Assembly (NCBI GenBank): GCA_964397255.1
Contig: CAYNHQ010000004.1
Location: forward strand, 216,739-280,738
Source: CAYNHQ01 sp964397255
Lineage (GTDB): Bacteria; Bdellovibrionota_G; JALEGL01; DATDPG01
Length of the DNA: 64,000 nucleotides
Direction of reading: 5' to 3'
The notes under the pieces were generated by a model. It had not been told where the DNA came from and did no database searches. It was given only the letters and a program-made list of their open reading frames with translations. The position numbers and the translations under genes were made by a program. This document shows, piece by piece, positions 51,247 to 59,921 of the stretch (position 1 is its first letter; each line of letters starts with the position of its first letter).

Positions 51247-51627
51247 ATGAAGAAAATCACAATGATCACTCGCGTGCTGTTGGGGCTCATCTTTCTTGGG
51301 TCGGGAATTTCTTTTTTCTTATCCACCCCGCCACCGATGCAGGGACCGATCGCCGATTTCTTTAAGGGGATGGCGGCAAGCGGCTACTTTTTTTATCTTT
51401 TGAAAGGGACGGAGATTACTTGTGGATTATTTCTTATAGCCGGGAGATTTGTTCCTTTGGCTCTCGTCGCGTTGGCGCCCATTATTTTGAATATTTTCCT
51501 CGTTCACGCCTTTATGATGCCTTCGGGTCTTCCCCTCGCCATTATCATCGGAATCTTAGAAACCTATCTCGCATTCTTTTCCGCGCAATATAGCCCCACA
51601 ATCAAACAATTGTTTCGAAAACGATAA
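51247..51627 (+). CDS. DoxX-like membrane protein
   Basis: 126 residues, four TM segments. MKKITMITRVLLGLIFLGSG, FKGMAASGYFFYLLKGTEIT, CGLFLIAGRFVPLALVALAP and MPSGLPLAIIIGILETYLAF fit the small DoxX/DUF-type family, whose members have been linked to thiol redox or quinone-linked roles. ATG codons occur at 51244 and 51247; GAGG just upstream is better spaced for 51247. It lies immediately outside the right 366-bp repeat and may be the gene whose upstream region was disrupted. Confidence 0.8.
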   Translation: MKKITMITRVLLGLIFLGSGISFFLSTPPPMQGPIADFFKGMAASGYFFYLLKGTEITCGLFLIAGRFVPLALVALAPIILNIFLVHAFMMPSGLPLAIIIGILETYLAFFSAQYSPTIKQLFRKR

Positions 51628-52060
51628 TTACGGTTCGGCGCCGTAGTCGTCGATCTACTTTTTTCATCCACCAGCTGCGCGAGTCCCTATACACAACAGG
51701 GAAGTACAAAGTAAAAAATACATTGACTTCGTGAGGCAAGGGTGACTACGAATGGAAGGAGGGGGGAATTCCAAATAAGGATTTTTGGCCATTTCCTCCG
51801 CGAAAGCGGTACGTACTCCGTCGTGTTTTCCGATCTGGCATCGGGGGGGATGTCACGATCAAGGAAGGCCGAGGAGAGAAGAAAGCCTCAATCCGCCTGG
51901 ATTGAGGCTTTCTCATTCAGGTGGGGCAGAGGAACTAATTCCGGACTTCACCGTTCGAGATCCGGTTGATCCCAAACCCCCTGGTCGATTAAAAACATAG
52001 TAATTTAAAATACTTAAGTTTTTTTGAATCTTGGCTCTGCGCTTGCGAATTGCAGAGAGC
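51628..52060. other. 433-bp gap with a perfect 14-bp hairpin
   Basis: No gene is seen. The stretch contains GAAAGCCTCAATCC (51881-51894), loop GCCT, and GGATTGAGGCTTTC (51899-51912): a perfect 14-bp stem, the strongest hairpin in the window. No long U-tract follows on either strand. TTGACT at 51723-51728 with a weak -10 (TACGAA, 51747-51752) could drive a short RNA ending at the hairpin. An AT-rich stretch near 52000-52020 (TAAAAT) may hold the promoter of the next gene. Confidence 0.5.
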
Positions 52061-53110
52061 ATGTGGACCGAACTACATGTGAAACGACAGGGTTCAAACG
52101 AACTCGCCCAACGCATCCCTTTATCGGCAAAACGAACGCGGGTCGGAAGCTCTCTTCGAAACGATATTATCCTTCTGGATCGTTCCGTTCCTGCCCGTGC
52201 CGGCGAATTCCAAAAAGCAGGATGGAATTACAAATGGCTTCCGGATGGTTCCAATGAGGCTGCTTCGCACATGAAGAGATTGGAAATCGGGCCATATGAA
52301 ATTCAGATTCGGCGCGGAAACTTTTTTCCTACCCTTCTCATGATGTCCGTTCTCGCTTTCGTGGGTTACGAACTTCGGCACGATTTACTTAACACTTCTG
52401 GAAAGTCGGTCGTCGCATCTGACAATGCGCAGGCCGTCGAACTTCCAGCGCGCGGCCCTTTCATGACCAAGACAGAATTTTCCTTTCAATTTCACGTGTC
52501 GAAAGGGGAGAGCTACCTCTTTCATTATTCCATCGGAAACGTAAAGAATGTGGATGACGTCTCTATTGCTTTGAACGGAAAAGAAATCGCGTTTGCTCCA
52601 GCTTGCGAGGGACACTGGGCAATTGAAGAGCGACTCTCTTTTTCAAAGAATCGTCTTCGCGTCGGGGAAAATCAGCTGACATTTCATCACCGCAGCGTTC
52701 CGGAAAAAGTCTGGGGCCTTCGAGATATTTATCTGACGAGACTATCAGACGAAGAAGAGTCACAAGATGATCCCGCGATGATGATCATTGCTGCAGAGAA
52801 GCTTTTCCGATTGCGGGCTTCCCGCCCGGGTCAGTTGGTGCGTGCACGCCAACTGCTTGATCGAGCCATCGGCGTTTACAAAGCGGAACGTGGCACTGTT
52901 CCAAAATCAGCGATCGCCTTGCAGTGGGAAATTTCCCGTTCGGCTGAATCGTTGGTCTCGGATGGGCTTTCTGAAGCCAAGAGCGCTCTCAGCCTGGGTG
53001 ATAAAAAGAAGGCCCTCGCCATTTATGATCGACTTCTGGATGAATTGGTCGATCCGACGGATCCACGCAAACAAGAAGTCGTTCGCGCTCGTAAGGAGGT
53101 GCTCCCATGA
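52061..53110 (+). CDS. FHA-like inner-membrane protein
   Basis: 349 residues from ATG 52061; a TTG ten codons upstream is possible. The N-terminal ~85 residues have an FHA-like layout (RIPLSAKRTRVGSSLRNDII, LLDRSVPARAGEFQKAGWNY) but lack the usual SxxH, as in the YscD/SctD cytoplasmic domain. One TM follows (FFPTLLMMSVLAFVGYEL), then a beta-sandwich periplasmic domain (SFQFHVSKGESYLFHYSIGN, VSIALNGKEIAFAPACEGHW) and C-terminal helical repeats (ARQLLDRAIGVYKAERG, SLGDKKKALAIYDRLLDELV). First of a coupled four-gene envelope module; overlaps the next gene by four bases. Confidence 0.75.
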   Translation: MWTELHVKRQGSNELAQRIPLSAKRTRVGSSLRNDIILLDRSVPARAGEFQKAGWNYKWLPDGSNEAASHMKRLEIGPYEIQIRRGNFFPTLLMMSVLAFVGYELRHDLLNTSGKSVVASDNAQAVELPARGPFMTKTEFSFQFHVSKGESYLFHYSIGNVKNVDDVSIALNGKEIAFAPACEGHWAIEERLSFSKNRLRVGENQLTFHHRSVPEKVWGLRDIYLTRLSDEEESQDDPAMMIIAAEKLFRLRASRPGQLVRARQLLDRAIGVYKAERGTVPKSAIALQWEISRSAESLVSDGLSEAKSALSLGDKKKALAIYDRLLDELVDPTDPRKQEVVRARKEVLP

Positions 53111-54075
53111 TTTCCAGCGATTATCAATGGCTGTTGCTTCAACTTTTAGATGGAGAGCGCCTCTATCGGGTGAGAATGTCGAGCGAAGGAGTGGTTTCAC
53201 TCCCCGAAGTTGGAGTAGTCCAAATTAAGTCTTCTTCGAATGGCGGATACACTTTCCTGTCTTCCCAGGGAGAATTGAACGGCAGTCTATTTTCCGACGG
53301 CGCTGCTTTGTATCGACGGAGCCCGACTGCCGCCCCAAAGGTACCCAGCCCTCAGCGCAAAGGAAAATTGCCTCTCATAGTAATGGTTGCTTCTGGACTT
53401 TTCCTCTTGACTAAATGGATTCCAAACGGGGTTGCCAATACGGCGCCCGCGAAGCCGAAGAAAAATACTCCTGCGGCGGTTGCGGCCACTCCGGTCCGAC
53501 CTACGGTCACTCCAACCCCGCAACCTACGGCGACTCCAACCGTACAACCCACGCCTCTTCCCACACCAAAGGCGGTTGTGACACCCGCGATTCCGAAGAA
53601 AGAAGTTATGAAATCGTCCCCATTTTTAGGACCCAAACTCATTGACTGGCCAAGCATTGAAAAGAATGCGCGGGGAGCCTTCTTTCGGGGGGAATGGGCA
53701 AGGGCCGAAGGTCTCCTTATTGATCTACCTATGAAGAAGGCTCTCGGAGCTCCCGATAGCGTTCGATCTCTCGCCGCTGAAATTCATTATGCGAGATGCC
53801 AGCGTGCATTTAATGCGCAAGATTTCAAAGGTGCGGCGGAGGCATGCCAGAAGGCGATAGAAATTTATCACAATGCACGCGCCTACGCGCTCTTACGACA
53901 ACTCTCGGAACGGGCCCGCCGACTCTATTTAGAAGGGTATGTGATGGAGGGAAGTAACCGAGAGGCGGCCATTCGCCGCTACCGCGAGGTTATAGAAACC
54001 GCCCCCGCCAAGGACCCGTTTCGAGCCAAAGCCGCGAAAAAATTGAAGGTAATCGTAGCTAGCACTGAGGATTGA
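53107..54075 (+). CDS. Membrane TPR protein with Thr/Pro linker
   Basis: 322 residues. A beta-rich cytoplasmic N-domain (residues 1-75: ERLYRVRMSSEGVVSLPEVG, GGYTFLSSQGELNGSLF), one TM (LPLIVMVASGLFLLTKWI, ~88-105), a Thr/Pro linker (PTVTPTPQPTATPTVQPTP) and a TPR-like C-terminal domain (AEIHYARCQRAFNAQDFKGA, AACQKAIEIYHNARAYALLR-like repeats). The architecture matches its neighbours: cytoplasmic domain, TM, linker, periplasmic TPR. Function unknown; the context suggests part of an envelope-spanning complex. Confidence 0.75.
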   Translation: MISSDYQWLLLQLLDGERLYRVRMSSEGVVSLPEVGVVQIKSSSNGGYTFLSSQGELNGSLFSDGAALYRRSPTAAPKVPSPQRKGKLPLIVMVASGLFLLTKWIPNGVANTAPAKPKKNTPAAVAATPVRPTVTPTPQPTATPTVQPTPLPTPKAVVTPAIPKKEVMKSSPFLGPKLIDWPSIEKNARGAFFRGEWARAEGLLIDLPMKKALGAPDSVRSLAAEIHYARCQRAFNAQDFKGAAEACQKAIEIYHNARAYALLRQLSERARRLYLEGYVMEGSNREAAIRRYREVIETAPAKDPFRAKAAKKLKVIVASTED

Positions 54076-54123
54076 AAATAACAGCTTCTTCTGCGATAAT
54101 AATAACTTAGGCCCGGATCTTTA

Positions 54124-56034
54124 GTGGCCACTCTAATGAAGAAAAATGCGATACTGATTGGATCGCGTCAGACGGCGACGCTGGATCCCTTTGATCAGGC
54201 ACTTCTGGCGCTCGGCTTTGCGACCATTCGCGTGGCTTCGGTTCGCGAAGCTTTGTTTCGTGTGGAAAATGAACTTTTCTCCGTTATCGTCTGTGAGGAT
54301 TCTCCAGACGGTACGATTCAGCGTGAGCTAGCAGCGGGGCTTGAAACGCGCCCTCTGGGTATCACCACTCCGGTTGTCCTTTTGGGAAATACCCCACAAC
54401 CGGCCGAGCGCGGAGTCCTTACTTCGCTACTCGATCAATATTTTCCGCTCCATACCGATCCCGTCATCGTGGCTGAATTTGTGAACGAAACGCATTCACT
54501 TCGAATCGATAAAGCAAAGCGAGGTCGACTCGGGTTGGTTTCGGTACCCCGCCTTTTGTCTCAAGCGGCGCGAGTACGATTGAGTGGCGCCGTCGTGGTG
54601 GAAGGAGGAGTGGAAAAAAATATCGTTTATTTTGAGAATGGCTTGGTCACATTTGCCTCTTCCAATCGCGACGACAATCGATTCGGAGAATTCCTGGTCG
54701 CGCAGCGAATTATTTCCCGCGAGCAATTTTTCCATGCGGTCAAAATTCTGCAGCAAACAAAGAAACGACTGGGAAGAATATTAGTGGAAGAGGGATTTTT
54801 AAAGCCGCAAGTGTTGACAACGCTTATCCAATCACAAGTGAAACATATTATCTTCTCGGCCTTCGATTGGAGAGGGGGGGAGTTCTGCATTTTGCCAGAT
54901 GAGGTGTCTTGTCAAAACGAGGCCATCGCGAGGTTTGATGTGGCCCCGCTTATTCTGGAAGGGGTTCGGTTCAAATTCACGGAAGACCAACTCAATCAGG
55001 AATTTCAACCATTCGATGCCAAGGTTTCGTTGGCGATGTCGCTCGCCGATTGTCAAAAAAGGATGCACCTGGGGAAGAGTGAAACGGATTTTCTTCGCCT
55101 GATCGGGGCAGGGGTTCCGATTGTCGAAGCACTGTCGTTTCGTTCGTTTAGTCGTTTGGAGAGCCTCAAGCTTCTCTATTCGTTTCGAGTTCTGGGTCTT
55201 CTCGTTTTTGAAGCGGGCGCCGGTCGTTCCCCACAGATAGCTGCGAGAACGGTTGATCGCTCGCAAGTATTAAGTGAACTCTTTAAGCCGAAGGTGCATG
55301 AATCCCGTAATGAGCTCGCATCCACAGAAGCGGCATTGCTGGCTTCGGTTCGTATGCTCGATACCGAACGAGCGAGGCCACGTCGAAAAGTGAGTTATCT
55401 CTTCGGTGTGGTTTCGGGAGCGGCTGGGTTGGCGGCATTGTCTACCATTCTTTGGCTGGCGAATTTCATGGAGCCTCGCTATAGCGACGAAGGGCAAACC
55501 AAGGAAATTCGCTCGATTCCCGCAACCGTCGCCGAAACGATCGCGCCGAAACCGACCCCAGCTCCCACCAAAACTCCTGAACCGGAGGCAGCCAGCGCAT
55601 TCGTTTCCCCCGTTCCGCTGGTCACTCCGAAGGTGAAACCCGAAAAATCTTTGAGCGACGACGAGTATTCAATGGCTCTCGCGCGTGCGGAAAAACGTCG
55701 ACTGGCGGGTAGGCTCGATCTAGCGGTCGTGGAACTGGAAAAGGCACATCGATTAAGGCCGCAGAGTGAAACAACCACGCTGGCCTTGGCCGATGCCCTG
55801 TTTGATTTGAATCGACTCGCGGAGGCCGAAAATCTGTATCGACAAGTTCTTGCAGCTAATCCCGCCAGTCCGGCGGGGCACCTGGCCCTTGGAACGGTTT
55901 ATCTGATGCGCGATGAGTCTGAGAAGGCTATGGGTCATTACAAACGTTATCTTTCGCTCGTGCCGCGGACCGCCGCGAACGCGCCTCGGATTACCGAAGT
56001 ACAAAAGATTCTGAAAAATCTCGAATCCCGATAG
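54124..56034 (+). CDS. Receiver-like/DUF4388 protein with TM and periplasmic TPR
   Basis: 636 residues, GTG start; ATG 54136 is an alternative. Residues ~5-120 resemble a response-regulator receiver (KNAILIGSRQTATLDPFDQA, VIVCEDSPDGTIQRELAAG), though the phosphorylated Asp is not certain. A DUF4388 (PATAN) domain spans ~135-275: RLSGAVVVEGGVEKNIVYFE, NRDDNRFGEFLVAQRIISRE, RLGRILVEEGFLKPQVLTTL, FDWRGGEFCIL. TM at ~424-446 (SYLFGVVSGAAGLAALSTIL), Pro/Thr linker (PKPTPAPTKTPEPEA) and two or three TPRs follow. Such DUF4388 proteins occur with motility and polarity systems in delta-type bacteria. Third gene of the module. Confidence 0.82.
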   Translation: MATLMKKNAILIGSRQTATLDPFDQALLALGFATIRVASVREALFRVENELFSVIVCEDSPDGTIQRELAAGLETRPLGITTPVVLLGNTPQPAERGVLTSLLDQYFPLHTDPVIVAEFVNETHSLRIDKAKRGRLGLVSVPRLLSQAARVRLSGAVVVEGGVEKNIVYFENGLVTFASSNRDDNRFGEFLVAQRIISREQFFHAVKILQQTKKRLGRILVEEGFLKPQVLTTLIQSQVKHIIFSAFDWRGGEFCILPDEVSCQNEAIARFDVAPLILEGVRFKFTEDQLNQEFQPFDAKVSLAMSLADCQKRMHLGKSETDFLRLIGAGVPIVEALSFRSFSRLESLKLLYSFRVLGLLVFEAGAGRSPQIAARTVDRSQVLSELFKPKVHESRNELASTEAALLASVRMLDTERARPRRKVSYLFGVVSGAAGLAALSTILWLANFMEPRYSDEGQTKEIRSIPATVAETIAPKPTPAPTKTPEPEAASAFVSPVPLVTPKVKPEKSLSDDEYSMALARAEKRRLAGRLDLAVVELEKAHRLRPQSETTTLALADALFDLNRLAEAENLYRQVLAANPASPAGHLALGTVYLMRDESEKAMGHYKRYLSLVPRTAANAPRITEVQKILKNLESR

Positions 56035-56049
56035 ACTTTCCTGGCAAAC

Positions 56050-57087
56050 ATGTCGGTTCTTCTTTTACGATTAACTTTTCTTATTATTCTCGCGGGGGCG
56101 TTTGGTTGTACTCGGTCGCTCTCTGTGGGAGCCCTGCCTCCAACTTCGGAATGCGTGGCCGTGTTTCCCCTGGAAGTTCGGTATGATTCGAATTCCACCA
56201 CGGAACTTCTTTCCGAATATCTTGCCCTGGATCTTTTTCGTAAAGGGGCAAAGGGCGTGATTGGTCCACTCGACGTGGCCAAACTTTTTCGCGAGGCCAA
56301 TGATCCCTTGCCACCTATTATTGACCCTTATTGGGCTAAGGTAATCGGGAAAAAGCTCAAGGTGGATGCGGTGATCTTCGGATCCCTTTCTCGAATTCCC
56401 ATGTTTTGGGAAGGGCAACAGGGCAGAGAAGAGACCAATCTCAATGTCGATGTTTATCTTCTGGAGTTGTCGTCGGGCGCTGTTCGTTGGACCTATGGTA
56501 AGAAAACTGTGGTCGATTCCGAGAACCTGATACCCGAAATGAGCCGTCTGTCCGACGAAATGACGGACGAAATTCTCTCCGAGCGAAAAAACACGGGCTC
56601 GTTTGGAAAAATGAATTGCTGGAAAGAGCCTCTGCATGTAGCGTTAGCGGAAAGTTCCGTGTCAGTGAAGCCGGCCCCCACCCCTGTTCCTCTGACGGTG
56701 GCGCAGAAGCAAATATCGGAGTCCCTCCGGTCGCCCGCGGGACTGGTCTTGGGCGCCAATATGTTTGAAGAAAGAGTTCAACGTCTGACGAAAACCGCCG
56801 TGGCCCTTTTGCGAGATGTCGCGGCGGTGCTTAAAGCGGAGGGAGCTCCGCCCGCGATTCGAATCGATGCACATCTGGATGCGACGGAGGACATCGGCGA
56901 AGATCTTAGGCTTTCAAAGCTTCGCGCAGAGTCGATCAAAACCTATCTGGTCTCATTCGGTGTAGATGGTTCCCGAATTCTGGCCGAGGGGCATGGGGGC
57001 ACGAACCCCATTGTTCCCAATTTGAATCCGAGTAGCAGGAAGAAAAATCGTCGGGTAATAATTACTGCATTGGATAAAGTTCCGTGA
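56050..57087 (+). CDS. OmpA-like lipoprotein with GNA1162-like N-domain
   Basis: 345 residues. The signal peptide ends in LAGAFGC (Cys20). Residues ~30-200 match the GNA1162/LpoB-like lipoprotein fold (CVAVFPLEVRYDSNSTTELL, YWAKVIGKKLKVDAVIFGSL, SRIPMFWEGQQGREETNLNV). A Pro-rich linker leads to an OmpA peptidoglycan-binding domain (AIRIDAHLDATEDIGEDLRL, SKLRAESIKTYLVSFGVDGS, RILAEGHGGTNPIVPN, KKNRRVIITALDKV). It probably anchors the module between outer membrane and cell wall. It overlaps the rhomboid gene by four bases. Confidence 0.85.
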   Translation: MSVLLLRLTFLIILAGAFGCTRSLSVGALPPTSECVAVFPLEVRYDSNSTTELLSEYLALDLFRKGAKGVIGPLDVAKLFREANDPLPPIIDPYWAKVIGKKLKVDAVIFGSLSRIPMFWEGQQGREETNLNVDVYLLELSSGAVRWTYGKKTVVDSENLIPEMSRLSDEMTDEILSERKNTGSFGKMNCWKEPLHVALAESSVSVKPAPTPVPLTVAQKQISESLRSPAGLVLGANMFEERVQRLTKTAVALLRDVAAVLKAEGAPPAIRIDAHLDATEDIGEDLRLSKLRAESIKTYLVSFGVDGSRILAEGHGGTNPIVPNLNPSSRKKNRRVIITALDKVP

Positions 57088-57746
57088 TCCCTCTTCGGGA
57101 TGAAAATGCCCGAACCAAATTTCCAGGTGTCACTCTTCTCATCATTGCCATCAATATCGCGGTCTTCATTTATCAAGCGTTCGTGGGGCCGGCGGGTTTT
57201 GAAACATACGTAAAAGGAATGGGACTTATCCCGGCAGAGCTTACGGGTCGAATGCGTGCCGCGGGTCCCTTTCATCTCCCTCCGGTATTTTCTCTCATTG
57301 CCGCGATGTTTATGCACGGTGGTTTCGGGCACATACTCGGCAATATGTGGTTTCTATGGATCTTTGGCGACAACATTGAAGACAGCGTTGGGCATTTTCG
57401 GTTTCTCATTTTTTATTTACTGACGGGCGTGATCGCATCGCTCACGCATGTGTACATGGACCCTCATTCGACGGTTCCATTGGTGGGGGCGAGCGGTGCG
57501 ATTGCCGGAATTTTGGGCGCCTATTTTATTTTATTTCCGTTTCATCGAATCGTGACGTTGATTTGGATTATTTTTTACGTCACCACCGTTCGAATCCCCG
57601 CAGCGTTTTACCTGGCGATGTGGTTCGGTATGCAGATTCTTTATTCGCAGGCCGGAGGAAATGTAGCCTGGTGGGCACACATCGGCGGCTTCATTTCAGG
57701 GATGGTTTTCATCTATCCCTTTCTGCCCTCCCACCGCCGTTCTTAA
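57084..57746 (+). CDS. Rhomboid-family intramembrane serine protease
   Basis: 220 residues, six TMs, GTG start. Cleaves substrates within or near the membrane. The catalytic Ser is in VGASGAIAGILGAYFILFPF and the partner His in WWAHIGGFISGMVFIYPF; the L1 region GGFGHILGNMWFLWIFGDNI, with the conserved HxxxN, is typical of GlpG-like rhomboids. Overlap with the OmpA-like lipoprotein gene suggests co-expression. Convergent with ruvB (four-base overlap of ends). Confidence 0.93.
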   Translation: MIPLRDENARTKFPGVTLLIIAINIAVFIYQAFVGPAGFETYVKGMGLIPAELTGRMRAAGPFHLPPVFSLIAAMFMHGGFGHILGNMWFLWIFGDNIEDSVGHFRFLIFYLLTGVIASLTHVYMDPHSTVPLVGASGAIAGILGAYFILFPFHRIVTLIWIIFYVTTVRIPAAFYLAMWFGMQILYSQAGGNVAWWAHIGGFISGMVFIYPFLPSHRRS

Positions 57747-58771
57747 AGAAGCGTTTCTTGCTGGCTGCGGCGGGGGGTGAGGTTGAGGTGCTGATAGGCG
57801 AGGCGGGTAACTACGCGGCCGCGAGGAGTGCGATTGATAAAGCCACGTTGGAGCAAGAAAGGTTCGTACACTTCTTCGAGTGTGCTGGATTCTTCGCTGA
57901 TGGCGGATGAAATGGTGTCGAGGCCGACGGGGCCGCCGTCGAATTTTTCGATCATGGTCAAAAGAATTTTCCGATCCATGGAATCGAATCCCTCGTGGTC
58001 CACTTCCATGATTTCAAGGCCTCTATGAGCTGAGGCGAGGTCAATTTCTTTCTTTCCATCCACCTGAGCAAAATCACGCACTCGTTTTAGAAGGCGATTG
58101 GCGATTCGAGGCGTGCCGCGTGACCGTCGGGCCACTTCAGAGGCGGCGTCATCATCAATCGATATCCCTAAAATTTTCGCGGAACGCCTGAGAATTTTCA
58201 TTAACTCATTGGGTTCGTAGTAATCGAGCCGTTCCACGACTCCAAATCGATCTCGAAGGGGAGAGGTGAGTAACCCCGTCCGCGTTGTCGCACCAATTAG
58301 CGTGAATGGAGCAATATCTATCTTGACTGAACGAGCCCCAGGACCCTGGCCGATCATGATGTCGAGTTTGTAGTCTTCCATTGCCTGGTAGAGAACTTCT
58401 TCCACCACTCGATTAAGGCGATGAATTTCGTCGATAAAGAGGGCATCTCGCGGTTCAAGGTTGGTCAAAATGGCGGCCAGGTCCCCCACTTTTTCAATGA
58501 TGGGCCCTGAAGTCGAACGAAGGTTTACGCCAAGTTCATTGGCAATGATGTAAGCCAGAGTCGTCTTTCCGAGTCCCGGAGGTCCGCCGAAAAGCGTGTG
58601 ATCCATCGCCTCACCCCGTTGCCGGGCTGCGGCTATATAGATTTTTAGTTTGTCGACGATTTTGATTTGGCCGACATACTCGTCGATCCGTTTGGGGCGA
58701 AGTGTCGGCTCGTCGCGAAGGTCGTCCGGAGTCGTTTTTGCCGATATCTCACGTTGTACTTCGTTCAACAT
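57743..58771 (-). CDS. ruvB: Holliday junction branch migration helicase RuvB
   Basis: 342 residues. AAA+ motor of the RuvAB branch-migration complex. LRPKRIDEYVGQIKIVDKLK, the Walker A LFGGPPGLGKTTLAYIIANE, the Walker B ALFIDEIHRLNRVVEEVLYQ, the sensor TLIGATTRTGLLTSPLRDRF and the arginine-finger/winged-helix end (PFLLQRGFINRTPRGRVVTR) are all present. Length normal. It follows ruvA by two bases. Confidence 0.97.
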   Translation of the reverse strand: MLNEVQREISAKTTPDDLRDEPTLRPKRIDEYVGQIKIVDKLKIYIAAARQRGEAMDHTLFGGPPGLGKTTLAYIIANELGVNLRSTSGPIIEKVGDLAAILTNLEPRDALFIDEIHRLNRVVEEVLYQAMEDYKLDIMIGQGPGARSVKIDIAPFTLIGATTRTGLLTSPLRDRFGVVERLDYYEPNELMKILRRSAKILGISIDDDAASEVARRSRGTPRIANRLLKRVRDFAQVDGKKEIDLASAHRGLEIMEVDHEGFDSMDRKILLTMIEKFDGGPVGLDTISSAISEESSTLEEVYEPFLLQRGFINRTPRGRVVTRLAYQHLNLTPRRSQQETLL

Positions 58772-58773
58772 AG

Positions 58774-59376
58774 TTAGCGTGTAAGAACTTTCAGCGTTTC
58801 CTTGAGCATCCTATCAAACGACTCGAATTTGGAAAGGTCGACCCGCGCTACAGCGGTCTCCGCCTCGCTCTGGCGATAACCGAGGTTTACAAGCGCTGAA
58901 ATCAGATCGTCCGACGAAGAAGCGGCTGCCAAGGGTCGCTGGGCCAAGATTGCGGATGCATGAACCGGGCCCAAACTTTCAAGCTTGTCTTTGAGTTCGA
59001 CAATCAGTCGTTCGGCGGTTTTCTTTCCGATTCCGGGAGTCGCTTTAAGTTTTGCAACTTGACCTCCGCGAATCGCCGCAATGAGTTCCGACGAAGGGAG
59101 AGCCGACAAAATTGAAAGCGCTGTTTTTGCGCCGACGCCACTCACCGTTATCAGTAAGAGAAAAAGGGCTTTATCCGCGGACGAAAGAAATCCGAAAAGT
59201 GAAATTCCATCTTCACGGACATGCGTGTGAATATAGAATTCAACCTTCGATCCTATCGTGCCGAGATTCGAAAGAGCGGAAGCTGGAAGCAACACCTCAT
59301 AACCCACACCCGAGGCCTCGACGATCGCTTTTCCTTCGTGAATTTCTCGCAACGTTCCAGAGAGCCAACCGATCAT
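58774..59376 (-). CDS. ruvA: Holliday junction DNA-binding protein RuvA
   Basis: 200 residues. Tetramer that holds the four-way junction for RuvB. The OB domain begins MIGWLSGTLREIHEGKAIVE; the HhH motifs are LLITVSGVGAKTALSILSAL and KATPGIGKKTAERLIVELKD; the C-terminal RuvB-binding domain ends with LVNLGYRQSEAETAVARV. Length normal. The start overlaps the ruvC stop by four bases. Confidence 0.97.
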   Translation of the reverse strand: MIGWLSGTLREIHEGKAIVEASGVGYEVLLPASALSNLGTIGSKVEFYIHTHVREDGISLFGFLSSADKALFLLLITVSGVGAKTALSILSALPSSELIAAIRGGQVAKLKATPGIGKKTAERLIVELKDKLESLGPVHASAILAQRPLAAASSSDDLISALVNLGYRQSEAETAVARVDLSKFESFDRMLKETLKVLTR

Positions 59377-59921
59377 TCCCGAACCTCTGTGTGATGAATC
59401 ACCTCGCGGCCCAGAGCCATTCGCCCTCGGGTTCGCATGCTATGGAGATGGCATAGCGCCACGGCCAGCGCATCGCTTGCATCGTGTGAAGGAAGGGCAC
59501 CATACTTGGGAAGACGAAAGAGGCGAACAATCATTTCAGCCACCTGCCCCTTTTCCGCACGCCCATACCCTACGGTGGCGCGCTTCACTTCCATCGGTGA
59601 ATATTCCACGATCGGAATTTTCATGTATGCGCCGGCAAGAAGCGCGGCGCTTCTTGCATGCGCAAGGATGAAGGCCGATCGGACATTCTTTGCATAAAAA
59701 GGTGTCTCCACCGCCATCACGCTTGGCAAGGTTTCCCGGATGATGTGAAGGAGGCCTTCATGAATGGAAAGAAGCCGTTGTTCGAAAGGTTCTTTTTCCA
59801 ACGTTTTGAGTGAGCCACTTCGGATGTGAATCAGTCGGGAACCCTCCTCCTGAATGACGCCGAATCCGGTTGTCCTACTCCCGGGATCGACGCCGAGAAC
59901 GACTGGACTACCCGTTGGCAA
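59373..59921 (-). CDS. ruvC: Holliday junction resolvase RuvC
   Basis: 182 residues from a TTG at 59921. Endonuclease that cuts Holliday junctions. The active-site acids are seen in VVLGVDPGSRTTGFGVIQEE, VMAVETPFYAKNVRSAFILA and LPSHDASDALAVALCHLHSM. The frame is open further upstream, but that part lies within yebC; GGAG inside the yebC end is well spaced for this TTG, and the protein then begins close to VDPG as in the family. Translation is therefore coupled to yebC, with which it overlaps by 14 bases. Confidence 0.95.
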   Translation of the reverse strand: MPTGSPVVLGVDPGSRTTGFGVIQEEGSRLIHIRSGSLKTLEKEPFEQRLLSIHEGLLHIIRETLPSVMAVETPFYAKNVRSAFILAHARSAALLAGAYMKIPIVEYSPMEVKRATVGYGRAEKGQVAEMIVRLFRLPKYGALPSHDASDALAVALCHLHSMRTRGRMALGREVIHHTEVRE

